From: Schistocerca nitens
Taxonomy: Eukaryota; Arthropoda; Insecta; Orthoptera; Acrididae
Length of the DNA: 64,000 bases
Assembly (NCBI RefSeq): GCF_023898315.1
Contig: NC_064623.1
Location: 19,047,140-19,111,139, forward strand
Direction of reading: 5' to 3'
Shown here: one piece after another, positions 53,384 to 63,254 of the stretch
Position numbering within the stretch: the stretch's first letter is position 1
Layout of the letters: the number at the start of each line of letters is the position of its first letter
The notes under the pieces: generated by a model
Told to the model about the DNA's origin: nothing
Seen by the model: only the letters and a program-made list of their open reading frames with translations
Database searches by the model: none
Position numbers and translations under genes: made by a program

Positions 53384-53730
53384 TTGTTTGGTAGGACAGA
53401 TGTGGTCTCACACGAACCAGATAAGCGTCGTAGAAACATCGAAAACAATAATTTTCACGGCGTCGAGCACACTGCACAAATGCTGCATTTTTTACAGTTT
53501 CCACCTCAACACTGCAATCTCAAGCCAATAGAATTGATCGGGAGCCAAGTTCAGCGATTTCTAGCGAGAAATAACAAGACATTTAAGCTTGCAAACGTAT
53601 TGGAAGTAATGCACGAAGCATTGTGACACGTCACTGCCAAAAGATGGCGAGATGCAGAACAGCACATCTCAAAGAGGAGCAGGAAATGTGGACTTTTTGG
53701 CGGCCTGGGATTTTGTTGCTGATCGCCTCG
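53384..53730 (+). pseudogene. C-terminal transposase-like relic
   Basis: Frame 53384-53626 reads ...EHTAQMLHFLQFPPQHCNLK, PIELIGSQVQRFLARNNKTF, KLANVLEVMHEAL, then a stop, then HVTAKRWRDAEQHISKRSRK. The LPPYHPDLNPIELIW-type block, here PPQHCNLKPIELIG, is typical of the region around the catalytic glutamate of DDE transposases. No N-terminal part and no termini found. Family not identified. Confidence 0.5.
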
Positions 53731-53848
53731 CTATCAACGTAGCAGTACTGAAATCTATTACTCGGAGAACGATGTGCAAGGAAGTTCAGAGATTGCCAGA
53801 CGACTTACTGTAATGCTTCCAGAGGCTTCAATACTTAACAACAAGCCG

Positions 53849-54058
53849 CACGGGGTAGCCGTGCAGTCAGAGGCGCCTTGTCACGGTTCGCGTGGCTCCC
53901 CCCGTCGGAGGTTTGAGTCCTCCCTCGGACATGAATGTGTGTGAGGTCCTTAGCGAAAGTTAGTTTAAGTTAGATGAAGTAGTGCATCAGCGTAGGGACC
54001 CATGACCTCCGCAGTTTGGTCCCATAGTCATAAACACAGGTTTCCGATTTTTCCAATA
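53849..54058 (+). mobile_element. SINE-1c variant, sense
   Basis: Head GGGTAGCCGTGCAGTCAGAG and B-box-like GGTTTGAGTCC; body GTGTGAGGTCCTTAGC, AGTTAGTTTAAGTTAGATGA, GGGACCCATGACC, CAGTTTGGTCCCATAG. Another variant of the same body plan with a different head. Target duplication not identified; borders approximate. Confidence 0.8.
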
Positions 54059-54418
54059 TTTAACTACATGGTAAACAAGCAGTGCGCTTTGACGCCACAT
54101 GTGGCTCATGCAGAAAAATTAACATTGTTAAACTCAGGAATTTTCATCGTTCTTGTTTTTAAGTACATTACTATGTTAGCTAAGATCGAGAGCATGTTAT
54201 ATTTTCCGTCCAGTCACCTGAGAAGCATTTCCTTAAATGTTGCCGCATATTACTTTCTTCTGTTTAAAAAATTAAATGACATTCAAAGCTTATTGTTCTC
54301 TGTTCGTCTCTCTTTACGTCTTCGCTGCAACTGTTCAGAACACTGCAGGTTAGTTGGATCACTTGCCTGGCCAGTGTTGTCCAAGTTAAATGCACCGGTA
54401 AAGGTGTTGACCCATATC
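54059..54418 (+). other. Spacer with an open frame of unknown meaning
   Basis: Frame 54002-54475 is open for 157 codons but starts in one SINE and ends in another; the middle (hydrophobic, e.g. LNSGIFIVLVFKYITMLAKI) has no recognised domain. Probably chance. Confidence 0.3.
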
Positions 54419-54429
54419 ACCGCAGAGTC

Positions 54430-54631
54430 AAATATGGTTCAAATGGCTCTAAGCACTATGGGACTTAACATCTGAGGTCATCAGGCACCTAGATTTAGAG
54501 CTACCTTAAACCTAACTAACCTAAGGACATCACACACATCCATACCCGAGGCAGGATTCGAACCTGCGACCGTAGCAGCAGCGCGATTCCGGACAGAAGC
54601 GCCCACAACCGCTCGGTCACACGGCCGGTTT
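54430..54631 (-). mobile_element. SINE-1, antisense
   Basis: Reversed full-length copy: GGTTCAAATGGCTCTAAGCA to GCTCGGTCACACGGCCGGTT. Likely duplication ACCGCAGAGTC (54419-54429) / ATCGCTGAGTC (54632-54642), two mismatches. Confidence 0.88.
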
Positions 54632-54866
54632 ATCGCTGAGTCGATGCACGCATACCAACAAGTACCACCGTCATATCTTGGCACAAGATCTGGCCGAGAA
54701 CCAGGGAAAATCTAGGTCCTATGTAAAATCCCTGAGAAGATCTAAATGCTGCGTTTGAGAAAAATGTAAAGCAGGAGAATCGTACCAACGTACCCTCATT
54801 TGACCACCCAACAGACTGTCGTACGCGGGACACGAAACAATCATCGCTGCGCTACAGAAATAACTA

Positions 54867-55889
54867 CACTACTGCCCTTTAAAATTGCTACACCACGAAG
54901 ATGACGTGCTACACACGCGAAATTTAACCGACAGGAAGAAGATGCTGTGATATGCAAATGATTAGCTTTTCAGAGCATTCACACAAGGTTGGCGCTGGTA
55001 GCGGGACCTACAACGTGCGGACATGAGGAAAGTTTCCAACCGATTTCTCATACACAAACAGCAGTTGACCGGCGTTGCCTGGTGAAACGTTGTTGTGATG
55101 CCTCGTGTAAGGAGGAGAAATGCTTACCAACGCATTTCCGACTTTGATAACGCTCGGATTGTAGCCTATAGCGATTGCGGTTTATCGTATCGTGACATTG
55201 CTGCTCGTGTTGGTTGAAATCCAATGACTGTTAGCAAAATATGGAATCGGTGGGTTCAGGAAGGTAATACGGAACGCTGTGCTGGATCCCAACGGCCTCA
55301 TATCACTAGCAGCCGAGATGACAGGCATCTTATCCGCATGGCTGTAAAGGATCATGCAGCCACGTCTCGATTCTTGAGTCAACAGACGGGGACGTTTCCA
55401 AAACAACAACCATCTGCACGAACAGTTCGACGTCGTTTGCAGCAACATGGACTATCAGCTCGGAGACCATGGCTGCGGTTACCCTTGACGCTGCATCACA
55501 GGCAGGAGCGCCTGCGATGGTGTACTCAACGACGAACCTGGGTGCACGAATGGCAAAATGTCGTTTTTTCGTTTGGTCAATGGTGGTCGAGCAACTGGCT
55601 CGCCGCAATACACCAGTCACTACTCTTGATGAAGTGTGGTATCGTGCTGAAGCTGCATGGGCAGCTGTACCTGTACACGCCATCCAAGCTCTGTTTGACT
55701 CAATGCAAAGGCGTATCAAGGGCGTTATTACAGTGAGAGTTGATTGTTCTGGGTACTGATTTCTCAGGATCTATGGACCGAAATTACGTAAAAATGTAAT
55801 CACATATCAGTTCTAGTATCATATATTTGTCCAATTAATACCCGTTTACCATCTGCATCTTCGTGTAGCACTTTTAATGGCCAGTAGTG
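54867..55889 (+). mobile_element. Tc1-like family B, copy 2, internally deleted
   Basis: Ends CACTACTGCCCTTTAAAATT and, reversed, CACTACTGGCCATTAAAAGT; TA is on the left. Frame 55224-55736 runs from the helix-turn-helix (SKIWNRWVQEGNTERCAGSQ, RRRLQQHGLSARRPWLRLPL) to HEWQNVVFS, then jumps at about 55567 to the text that in copy 1 follows the glutamate (WSMVVEQLARRNTPVTTLDE). About 0.4 kb holding all three catalytic residues is deleted. An upstream stop (LVG to TGA at 55217) also breaks the N-terminus. Non-autonomous. Confidence 0.88.
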
Positions 55890-55894
55890 CAAAA

Positions 55895-56440
55895 GCGTTG
55901 AAAACCAGTAAGTCGCCGTGTCCACACGGATTCTCAAATCGGTTTTACAAAGAGTACTTGACGGCGTTGACGTTGGCCCCTTACTTAGCTTGCATTTATC
56001 GCGAATCTCTCGCCCAGCGCAAAGTGCTAAGTGGCTGAAAAAACAAGCGGAGGTGTACGGACCAGCAAAATTGCAGGGCAATATCCTTAACATAGGTTCG
56101 CCGCGAAATCCTTTAACATATTCTCTGTCCGAATAAAATAAATTTTCTTCTAACCGAGAAGCTTGTGTCCACGAATCAGTGCGGTTTCAGAAATCACCGC
56201 TCGTGCGGAACTCAGCTTGTCCTTTTCACATATGATGTACTGAGAACGCTGGATGAAGAGCAACATGCAGATTCCATATGGCTAAATGTTCGAAAATCGC
56301 TTGAGACGGTGCCACACTGCAAACTGTGAACAGACTTACGACCGTACGGAATAGCTTCCCTGACAAGTGAGAGGCTCGAAGACCAATGTGTTATCCTCGA
56401 TGGCGAGTGTTCACGAGAGGCGAGTGTAATTTGCGGTTGG
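55895..56440 (+). mobile_element. Decayed non-LTR reverse transcriptase relic
   Basis: Fragments of an RT domain in shifted frames: KALKTSKSPCPHGFSNRFYK near 55900, then QCGFRNHRSCGTQLVLFTYD, VLRTLDEEQHADSIWLNVRK, SLETVPHCKL at 56190-56320, parallel to the HRFRKRRSCETQLALF and FLDFRKALDRVPHSRL blocks of the copy at 12533. It ends at the G run before SINE-2. The catalytic FADD region is absent. Confidence 0.6.
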
Positions 56441-56442
56441 TT

Positions 56443-56660
56443 TGCGGGGGGGGGGGGGGGGGGGCGGGGCAAAGGCAAACAGCAGCGAGGTCATCGGTCG
56501 GATTAGGGAAGAATGTGGAAGGAAATCGGCCATGCCCTTCGCCTGGAGCGATTTAGGAAAATCACGGAGAACCTAACTCAGGATGACCGGACGCGGGTTT
56601 GAACCGTCGTCCTCCCGAATGAGAGTCCAGTGTGCTAACCACTGCGCCACCTCTATCGGT
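56443..56660 (-). mobile_element. SINE-2, antisense, bordered by a G homopolymer
   Basis: A run of about 18 G (56445-56462) precedes GCAGCGAGGTCATCGGTCGG; the usual GGTTGTTTGGGGGAAGAGAC end is corrupted by the G run. Head complement GTTTGAACCGTCGTCC and GCCACCTCTATCGGTT. Sits at the same place in relic J as the copy at 14361. Confidence 0.85.
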
Positions 56661-56932
56661 TGTTGTGGTGTTAACGTCAGCACGCGGATGGAACGGCAGT
56701 TCGCTAAACCAGCTGCTGATAAGCTTCTGAGCAGCCGTGCGAGCTGACACAGAAAGTTGTTGGGAGTGCATCACTTCTCGAATGGCGGGAGCGGATGTGA
56801 GGTGGTCATGACGTGCTTTGCCCACAGTACGGGTGGTCTCACTTGACGAACCAGAATCATGACGACAAGTATGTCAGCGCTCACGTTCCGATATCGGGCC
56901 ACTGCCACATATAATATTACTGAAACTTCAAA
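56661..56932 (-). mobile_element. Tc1-like relic J, second copy, antisense
   Basis: Reverse counterpart of 14085-14360. The minus frame 56562-56825 reads GKARHDHLTSAPAIREVMHS, QQLSVSARTAAQKLISSWFS, a helix-turn-helix-like block of a Tc1 transposase. Only the N-terminal half before SINE-2 is present. Confidence 0.6.
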
Positions 56933-56949
56933 AAAATAGTATTATAAAA

Positions 56950-58229
56950 GTGTACAACTTTGCTTCCGCCGTTTGCCGATAGGTGTCGAAACGGTAAGTA
57001 GCGGTTGAAAGAAACAGATCGCAGACGTCAGACAGTTAGATTGGACCTCGCTCAACATAACCTCAGTCAAACATTAGTCGATTTGTGTCTGCATCATAAA
57101 GTTGTTCTTGATTGAAAATCTCAGTTTACGAGGCTAATCCTCGTCATTTGCGGGAGGTGTTACTGTTTTGTTTCAATATGAAGAAACCAGCGGCTGAGTC
57201 TCATCGAATGCTTTCAAGTACGAATGGTGAGGTCGCTATTAGTCAAAGAACATGTCGTGAGTGGTTTCAAGGCTTCAAGAACAGTGATTTCAACGTCATA
57301 GACCGACATAGTGGTGGAAGAGAGAATGTTTTCGAAGATGCAGAATTGGAAACGTTGCTGAGTGAAGACACGCGTCAAGCTCAAGAAGGTGTGGCACGAT
57401 TTGTGGCAGTGACACAGCAAGCCATTTCAGAACGTCTCAAGGCTATGGACATGATTCACAAAGAAGGAACTTGGGTCCCGTGTGAGCTGAAATCAAGAGA
57501 TGCTGAACAGCGTTTGTGTGTTTGTGAACAGTTGCTTCAGAGGCAAAAACGGAAGGGATTTCTGCATCGCATTGTGACTGGGGACGAAAAACGGGTTCAT
57601 TGCGGTAATGCTAAACGCAAAAAATCATGGGGATATCCGAGCCATGCTTCCACGTCGACGGCCAAACCGAATATTCACGGCCCCAAGATCATGCTCTGCA
57701 TTAGGTGGTACCAGTTCGGCGTCGTGTATTATGAGGTGTTAAAACCAAGTGAAAGAATCACAGGTGCTCGTTATCGAACGCAATTTATGAGTTTGAGCAG
57801 AGCACTAAAAGACGAACGGCCGCAATACAGCGAGAGGCACGATAAAGTGATTTTGCAGCACGACAACGCTCGATCCCACGTTGCAAAAGAGGTCAAAACG
57901 TACTTGGAAACGTTAAAATGGGAAGTCCTACCCCACCCGCCTTATTCTCCAGACATTGCTCCCTCTGACTACCACGTGTTTAGATCACTGGCGCATGGCC
58001 TGGCTGACCAACACTTCCGATCTCATGACGAGGTTACAAATTGGATGGACTCGTGGATCGCTTCAAAAGATGAACAATTTTTTTCGACGCGGGATTCGTA
58101 CACTGCCCGAAAGATGGGAGAAAGTAGTGGCCAGCGATGGAAAATACTTTGAATGATACATGTGTAACCAATTTGTTTCATTAAAGCCTCAGATGTTGGG
58201 GAAAAAACGGCGGAAGCAAAGTTGTACAC
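56950..58229 (+). mobile_element. Mariner element (DD34D), nearly complete
   Basis: About 1.28 kb. Identical 25-bp inverted ends: GTGTACAACTTTGCTTCCGC then CGTTT at 56950-56974, and its exact reverse at 58205-58229. One almost open transposase gene in between. TA target copies are not evident directly outside. The perfect ends and long open frame suggest a fairly recent insertion. Confidence 0.93.
57112..58152 (+). pseudogene. Mariner transposase with a 3' frameshift (346 codons)
   Basis: Encodes a mariner-type cut-and-paste transposase. N-terminal helix-turn-helix about 13-60 (LREVLLFCFNMKKPAAESHR, ISQRTCREWFQGFKNSDF). The catalytic triad is complete: Asp158 in VTGDEK, Asp251 in LQHDNARSHV, Asp286 in YSPDIAPSDYHVF, 34 residues between the last two (DD34D). 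WVPCEL at 121-126 matches the linker WVPHEL motif. The last ~25 codons are out of frame: after DEQFF the annotated frame reads STRDSYTARKM, while the +1 frame gives FFRRGIRTLPERWEKVVASD, GKYFE, the normal end. So one base was gained or lost in the T run at 58079-58085. The codon before MKISVYEAN lacks an ATG in strong context; the start at 57112 is provisional (first block is ISVYEANPRHLREV, 57112 reads ATT-AAA upstream). Confidence 0.88.
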
Positions 58230-58299
58230 CGTAAAGAACAATGTGCTAACCACTGCATCTGCGGCTGCTTCCTGCTGACGCAGTAGTATACGAGACAGT

Positions 58300-58800
58300 G
58301 TCGTCCCTGATTGACTGTAGAAGGATACACATTAGTTTAGAATTTCTATTTGGTGTGATGAATTGCAACATTTGCTGCAAATGTAGAAAAATGTAAGCTC
58401 ATTTAGATGAGTGGGAAAAACAATCCTGTAATGTTCGGATACAGTATTACTGGTGCTCTACTTGACTCTATCACGTCCATTAAATATCTGTGTGTGATCT
58501 GAAATGGAACGAGCACATAAGGTCAGTTTATTGGGAGAATTCTAGGTCTGACATCATTCAGAGATCACGTTGTCATACCAAACTTGCCAACGCGAATCGA
58601 TACCACAGACATTAGTGAGAGCTCGGTGCAGCCTGCAATGACGTACGGGTGGCGCTCCTGAAAACCACACCTCCCCTCTCAGTACAGCGGTGGCCTCAAG
58701 CTGAGGTCAATACAGTGCCGAGCTTGCTGCAGTTCCGACTCAGTTCGGAACCTCACCTATAGCACTCAACATCATCATGAAGGACACTGACCGTTAACTT
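58300..58800 (+). mobile_element. Decayed LINE relic (RT C-terminal region)
   Basis: Frame pieces NICCKCRKM, SGKNNPVMFGYSITGALLDS, ITSIKYLCV then LKWNEHIR (58370-58520) parallel the region after FADD in the CR1-like copies (NVDKSNVLRIH...INCLGVRIRSDLKCNDHI). Later text (SVQPAMTYGWRS) resembles the LEYCSPVW block. Subfamily differs from the other LINEs. Borders uncertain. Confidence 0.55.
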
Positions 58801-59059
58801 TCAGATGAACTGTTCTTTCGTAAATATTACATTTAGTACTACAAGAGAACACATTGTTAGTTAATACAGGCAAGTGATGCGTTACTAGTCCACGACAGTT
58901 GTAAATTATCCATACTAACGTAGCAAAGAAGTGCGTCATAATTAAGTAAATCTTTTATTCATATGTGTAATAACATGAGCTAATATTTCATGTGTTCTAG
59001 TTTTATGTGCTACCTCACAAAGCAATGAAAGAAAGCACAATTATAGCCGGTCGAAAGTG
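58801..59059. other. AT-rich spacer
   Basis: No gene recognised. Confidence 0.4.
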
Positions 59060-60272
59060 CCCTGGACTGCCAAAGAAACTGGTACAGGCACGCGTATTCG
59101 AATACAAACGTAGGTAAACACACAGAATACGGCGATGCTGTCGGCAACGCCTACATAAGGTAACAAGTGTCTGGCGCAGTTTTTAGATCTGTTACTGCTG
59201 CTACAATCTCAGGTTATGAAGATTTAAGTGAATTTCAACATGCTGTTATAGTCAGCGTACGAGCGATGGGACACAGCATGTCCGTAGTAGCGATGAAGTG
59301 GGGATTTGCCCGTACGATCATTTCACGAGTGTACCGTGAATATCAAGAATCCGATAAAGGATGAAATCTCGGGCATTGCCGCGGCCGGAAAGAGATCCTG
59401 CAAGAACGGGACCAACGACGACTGAAGAGAATCGTTCAACGCGACAGAAGTGTAACTCTTCCGCAAATTGCTGCAGATTTCAACTCTGGGCCATCAACAA
59501 GTGTCAGCGTGCGTACCACTCAACGAAACTTCATAGATACGGACTTTCGGAGGCGAAATCCCACTCGTGTACCCTTCATGACTGCACTACCCAAAGCTTT
59601 ACGCCTCCCTTGAGTCGTCAACACCGACATTGGACAGTTGACGACTGGAAACATTTTGCCTGGTCGAGCGAGTCTCGTTTCAGATTGTACCGAGCGAATG
59701 GACGTTTACGGGTATGGACACAACGTCATGAATCCATGGACCCTGCATGTCATCAGGAGACTTTTCAAGCTGGTGGAAACTCTATATGGTGTGGGGCGTG
59801 TGCAGTTGCAGTGATATGGGATCCCTGATACGTCTAGATACGACTCTGACAGGTGCCACGTACGTAAGCATCCTCCCCGATCAACTGCACAAATTCATGT
59901 CCATTGCGCATTCCGACGGATTTGGGCAATTCCAGCAGGACAATGCGTCACCCCACACGTCCAGGATTGATACAGAGTGGCTCTTCTGCTTTCATACACT
60001 TCCGCTGGCCACCAAACTCCCCAGACATGAACATTACTGAGCATATCGGGAATGCCTTGCAACGTGCTGTTCAGAAGATATCTACAACCTTGCGTAGACT
60101 TACGTATTTATGGACAGCCCTGCAAGATTCATGGCGTCATTTCCCTCCAGCACTACTTCAGACATCAGTCGAGTCCATGAGTCCATGCCACTTAGTGCTG
60201 CGGAACTTCTGCGTGCTCGCGGTGGCCCTACACGATCTTAGGAGGCGTAATAGTTTCTTTGGCTCTTCAGTG
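59060..60272 (+). mobile_element. Tc1-like element, family A, copy 4
   Basis: About 1.21 kb. Left end CCCTGGACTGCCAAAGAAAC (first bases decayed), right end GTTTCTTTGGCTCTTCAGTG followed by TA. Helix-turn-helix in 59167-59364 (DLSEFQHAVIVSVRAMGHSM, ISRVYREYQESD). Middle in 59361-59828 with the first-aspartate block reading FAWSSESRFRLYRANGRLRV: Asp is replaced by Ser. QQDNASPHTSRI holds the second aspartate in 59747-60040 and NITEHIGNALQ the glutamate in 59904-60275, in different frames. Inactive. Confidence 0.9.
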
Positions 60273-61276
60273 TAAAATGAAATAATATTTCATGTGCTCT
60301 AGTTTGATACGCCACCTCAGCAAGCGATGAAAGAACCCACAGTTGTGACCAGACGGAAGTAGTTTTGCATGGTCAAAGGACTAGGAAAACTTGTCACACT
60401 TCTACATCTACATCTACATCTACATTTATACTCCGCAAGCCACCCAGCGGTGTGTGGCGGAGGGCACTTTACGTGCCACTGTCATTACCTCCCTTTCCTG
60501 TTCCAGTCGCGTATGGTTCGCGGGAAGAACGACTGTCTGAAAGCCTCCGTGCGCGCTCTAATCTCTCTAATTTTACATTCGTGATCTCCTCGGGAGGTAT
60601 AAGTAGGGGGAAGCAATATATTCGATACCTCATCCAGAAACGCACCCTCTCGAAACCTGGACAGCAAGCTACACCGCGATGCAGAGCGCCTCTCTTGCAG
60701 AGTCTGCCACTCGAGTTGGCTAAACATCTCCGTAACGCTATCACGCTTACCAAATAACCCTGTGACGAAACGCGCCACTCTTCTTTGGATCTTCTCTATC
60801 TCCTCTGTCAACCCGACCTGGTACGGATCCCACACTGATGAGCAATACTCAAGTATAGGTCGATCGAGTGTTTTGTAAGCCAACTCCTTTGTTGATGGAC
60901 TACATTTTCTAAGCACTCTCCCAATGAATCTCAACCTGGTACCCGCCTTACCAACAATTAATTTTATATGATCATTCCACTTCAAATCGTTCCGCACGCA
61001 TACTCCCAGATATTTTACAGAAGTAACTGCTACCAGTGTTTGTTCCGCTATCATATAATCATACAATAAAGGATCCTTCTTTCTATGTATTCGCAATACA
61101 TTACATTTGTCTATGTTAAGGGACAGTTGCCACTCCCTGCACCAAGTTCCTATCCGCTGCAGATCTTCCTGCATTTCGCTACAATTTTCTAATGCTGCAA
61201 CTTCTCTGTATACTACAGCATCATCCGCGAAAAGCCGCGTGGAACTTCCGACACTATCTACTAGGTCATTTATATA

Positions 61277-62692
61277 CACTCCTGGAAATGGAAAAACGAA
61301 CACATTGACACCGGTGTGTCAGACCCACCATACTTGCTCCGGACACTGCGAGAGGGCTGTACAAGCAATGATCACACGCACGGCACAGCGGACACACCAG
61401 GAACCGCGGTGTTGGCCGTCGAATGGCGCTAGCTGCGCAGCATTTGTGCACCGCCGCCGTCAGTGTCAGCCAGTTTGCCGTGGCATACGGAGCTCCATCG
61501 CAGTCTTTAACACTGGTAGCATGCCGCGACAGCGTGGACGTGAACCGTATGTGCAGTTGACGGACTTTGAGCGAGGGCGTATAGTGGGCATGCGGGAGGC
61601 CGGGTGGACGTACCGCCGAATTGCTCAACACGTGGGGCGTGAGGTCTCCACAGTACATCGATGTTGTCGCCAGTGGTCGGCGGAAGGTGCACGTGCCCGT
61701 CGACCTGGGACCGGACCGCAGCGACGCACGGATGCACGCCAAGACCGTAGGATCCTACGCAGTGCCGTAGGGGACCGCACCGCCACTTCCCAGCAAATTA
61801 GGGACACTGTTGCTCCTGGGGTATCGGCGAGGACCATTCGCAACCGTCTCCATGGGCTACGGTCCCGCACACCGTTAGGCCGTCTTCCGCTCACGCCCCA
61901 ATATTGTGCAGCCCGCCTCCAGTGGTGTCGCGACAGGCGTGAATGGAGGGACGAATGGAGACGTGTCGTCTTCAGCGATGAGAGTCGCTTTTGCCTTGGT
62001 GCCAATGATGGTCGTATGCGTGTTTGGCGCTGTGAAGGTGAGCGCCACAATCAGGACTGCATACGACCGAGGCACACAGGGCCAACACCCGGCATCATGG
62101 TGTGGGGAGCGATCTCCTACACTGGCCGTACACCACTGGTGATCGTCGAGGGGACACTGAATAGTGCACGGTACATCCAAACCGTCATCGAACCCATCGT
62201 TCTACCATTCCTAGACCGGCAAGGGAACTTGCTGTTCCAACAGGACAATGCACGTCCGCATGTATCCCGTGCCACCCAACGTGCTCTAGAAGCTGTAAGT
62301 CAACTACCCTGGCCAGCAAGATCTCCGGATCTGTCCCCCATTGAGCTTGTTTGGGACTGGATGAAGCGTCGTCTCACGCGGTCTGCACGTCCAGCACGAA
62401 CGCTGGTCCAACTGAGGCGCCAGGTGGAAATGGCATGGCAAGCCGTTCCACAGGACTACATCCAGCATCTCTACGATCGTCTCCATGGGAGAATAGCAGC
62501 CTGCATTGCTGCGAAAGGTGGATATACACTGTACTAGTGCCGACATTGTGCATGCTCTGTTGCCTGTGTCTATGTGCCTGTGGTTCTGTCAGTGTGATCA
62601 TGTGATGTATCTGACCCCAGGAATGTGTCAATAAAGTTTCCCCTTCCTGGGACAATGAATTCACGGTGTTCTTATTTCAATTTCCAGGAGTG
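61277..62692 (+). mobile_element. Tc1-like element, family D, copy 3 (complete, inside a LINE)
   Basis: 1,416 bp, six bases shorter than the other two because of an in-frame 6-bp deletion near 61852. TA at 61275-61276 and 62693-62694. Ends as in copies 1 and 2. Inserted in the TA of the LINE RT gene (TATATACA). Confidence 0.96.
61521..62537 (+). CDS. Tc1-like DDE transposase, family D, copy 3 (338 aa)
   Basis: Same protein as copies 1 and 2 with start MPRQRGREPY. It lacks two residues: NRLHGLRSRTP where the others have NRLHEAGLRSRTP, in the second helix-turn-helix region. Catalytic residues are kept: VVFSDESRF, QQDNARPH and SPIELVW (His after Glu changed to Leu), again 32 residues between the last Asp and Glu. 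Other private changes: RVWRCEGERH for RVWRRAGERH, ALEAVSQL for ALEGVSQL, PQYCAARL for PQHRAARL. No stop. The upstream frame is open into the LINE (to 61107), which is accidental. Confidence 0.93.
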   Translation: MPRQRGREPYVQLTDFERGRIVGMREAGWTYRRIAQHVGREVSTVHRCCRQWSAEGARARRPGTGPQRRTDARQDRRILRSAVGDRTATSQQIRDTVAPGVSARTIRNRLHGLRSRTPLGRLPLTPQYCAARLQWCRDRREWRDEWRRVVFSDESRFCLGANDGRMRVWRCEGERHNQDCIRPRHTGPTPGIMVWGAISYTGRTPLVIVEGTLNSARYIQTVIEPIVLPFLDRQGNLLFQQDNARPHVSRATQRALEAVSQLPWPARSPDLSPIELVWDWMKRRLTRSARPARTLVQLRRQVEMAWQAVPQDYIQHLYDRLHGRIAACIAAKGGYTLY

Positions 62693-63254
62693 TATATTGT
62701 GAAAAGCAATGGTCCCATAACACTCCCCTGTGGCACGCCAGATGGTACTTTAACGTCCGTAGACGTCTCTCCATTGATAACAACATGCTGTGTTCTGTTT
62801 GCTAAAAACTCTTCAATCCAGCCACACAGCTGGTCTGATATTCCGTAGGCTCTTACTTTGTTTATCAGGCGACAGTGCGGAACTGTATCGAACGCCTTCC
62901 GGAAGTCAAGAAAACTAGCGTCTACCTGGGAGCCTGTATCTAATATTTTCTGGGTCTCATGAACAAATAAAGCGAGTTGGGTCTCACACGATCGCTGTTT
63001 CCGGAATCCTTGTTGATTCCTACATAGTAGATTCTGGGTTTCCAAAAACGACATGATACTGGAGCAAAAAACATGTTCTAAAATTCTACAACAGATCGAC
63101 GTCAGAGATATAGGTCTATAGTTTTGCGCATCTGCTCGACGACCCTTCTTGAAGACTGGGACTACCTGTGCTCTTTTCCAATCATTTGGAACCCTCCGTT
63201 CCTCTAGAGACTTGTGGTACACGGCTGTTAGAAGGGGGGAAAGGAGACCGCATA

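Larger units (their letters stand above)
60485..63222 (-). pseudogene. LINE reverse transcriptase interrupted by a DNA transposon
   Basis: N-terminal half (62693-63222, minus): MYHKSLEERRVPNDWKRAQV, NYRPISLTS, FLDFRKAFDTVPHCRLINKV, SGVPQGSVMGPLLFTIY. C-terminal half (60485-61276, minus): INDLVDSVGSSTRLFADDAV with the FADD box, WCREWQLSLNIDKCNVLRIH, YLGVCVRNDLKWNDHIKLIV, ILEYCSSVWDPYQV, RRVARFVTGLFGKRDSVTEM. Both halves are free of stops, so before the insertion this copy had an undamaged RT domain and is probably young. The breakpoint falls inside the conserved TIYINDL motif. Confidence 0.92.
60401..63240 (-). mobile_element. CR1/Jockey-type LINE, antisense, split by family D copy 3
   Basis: Two collinear halves: 60401-61276 and 62693-63240. 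Reversed tail CTACATCTACATCTACATTT and CGGTGTGTGGCGGAGGGCAC at the left; 5' truncation at the right at DWKRAQ-upstream sequence. Removing the 1,416-bp transposon and one TA rejoins the RT frame exactly between LLFTIY and INDLVD. Total LINE length is about 1.4 kb. Confidence 0.93.

Noticed and set aside
54002..54475. 157-codon plus-strand frame
   Set aside because: Starts in one SINE and ends in another, with no recognised domain between.
61107..61520. N-terminal extension of family D copy 3 transposase into the LINE
   Set aside because: The extension is antisense LINE sequence plus the terminal region; the shared MPRQRG start gives the normal 338-340 residue protein.
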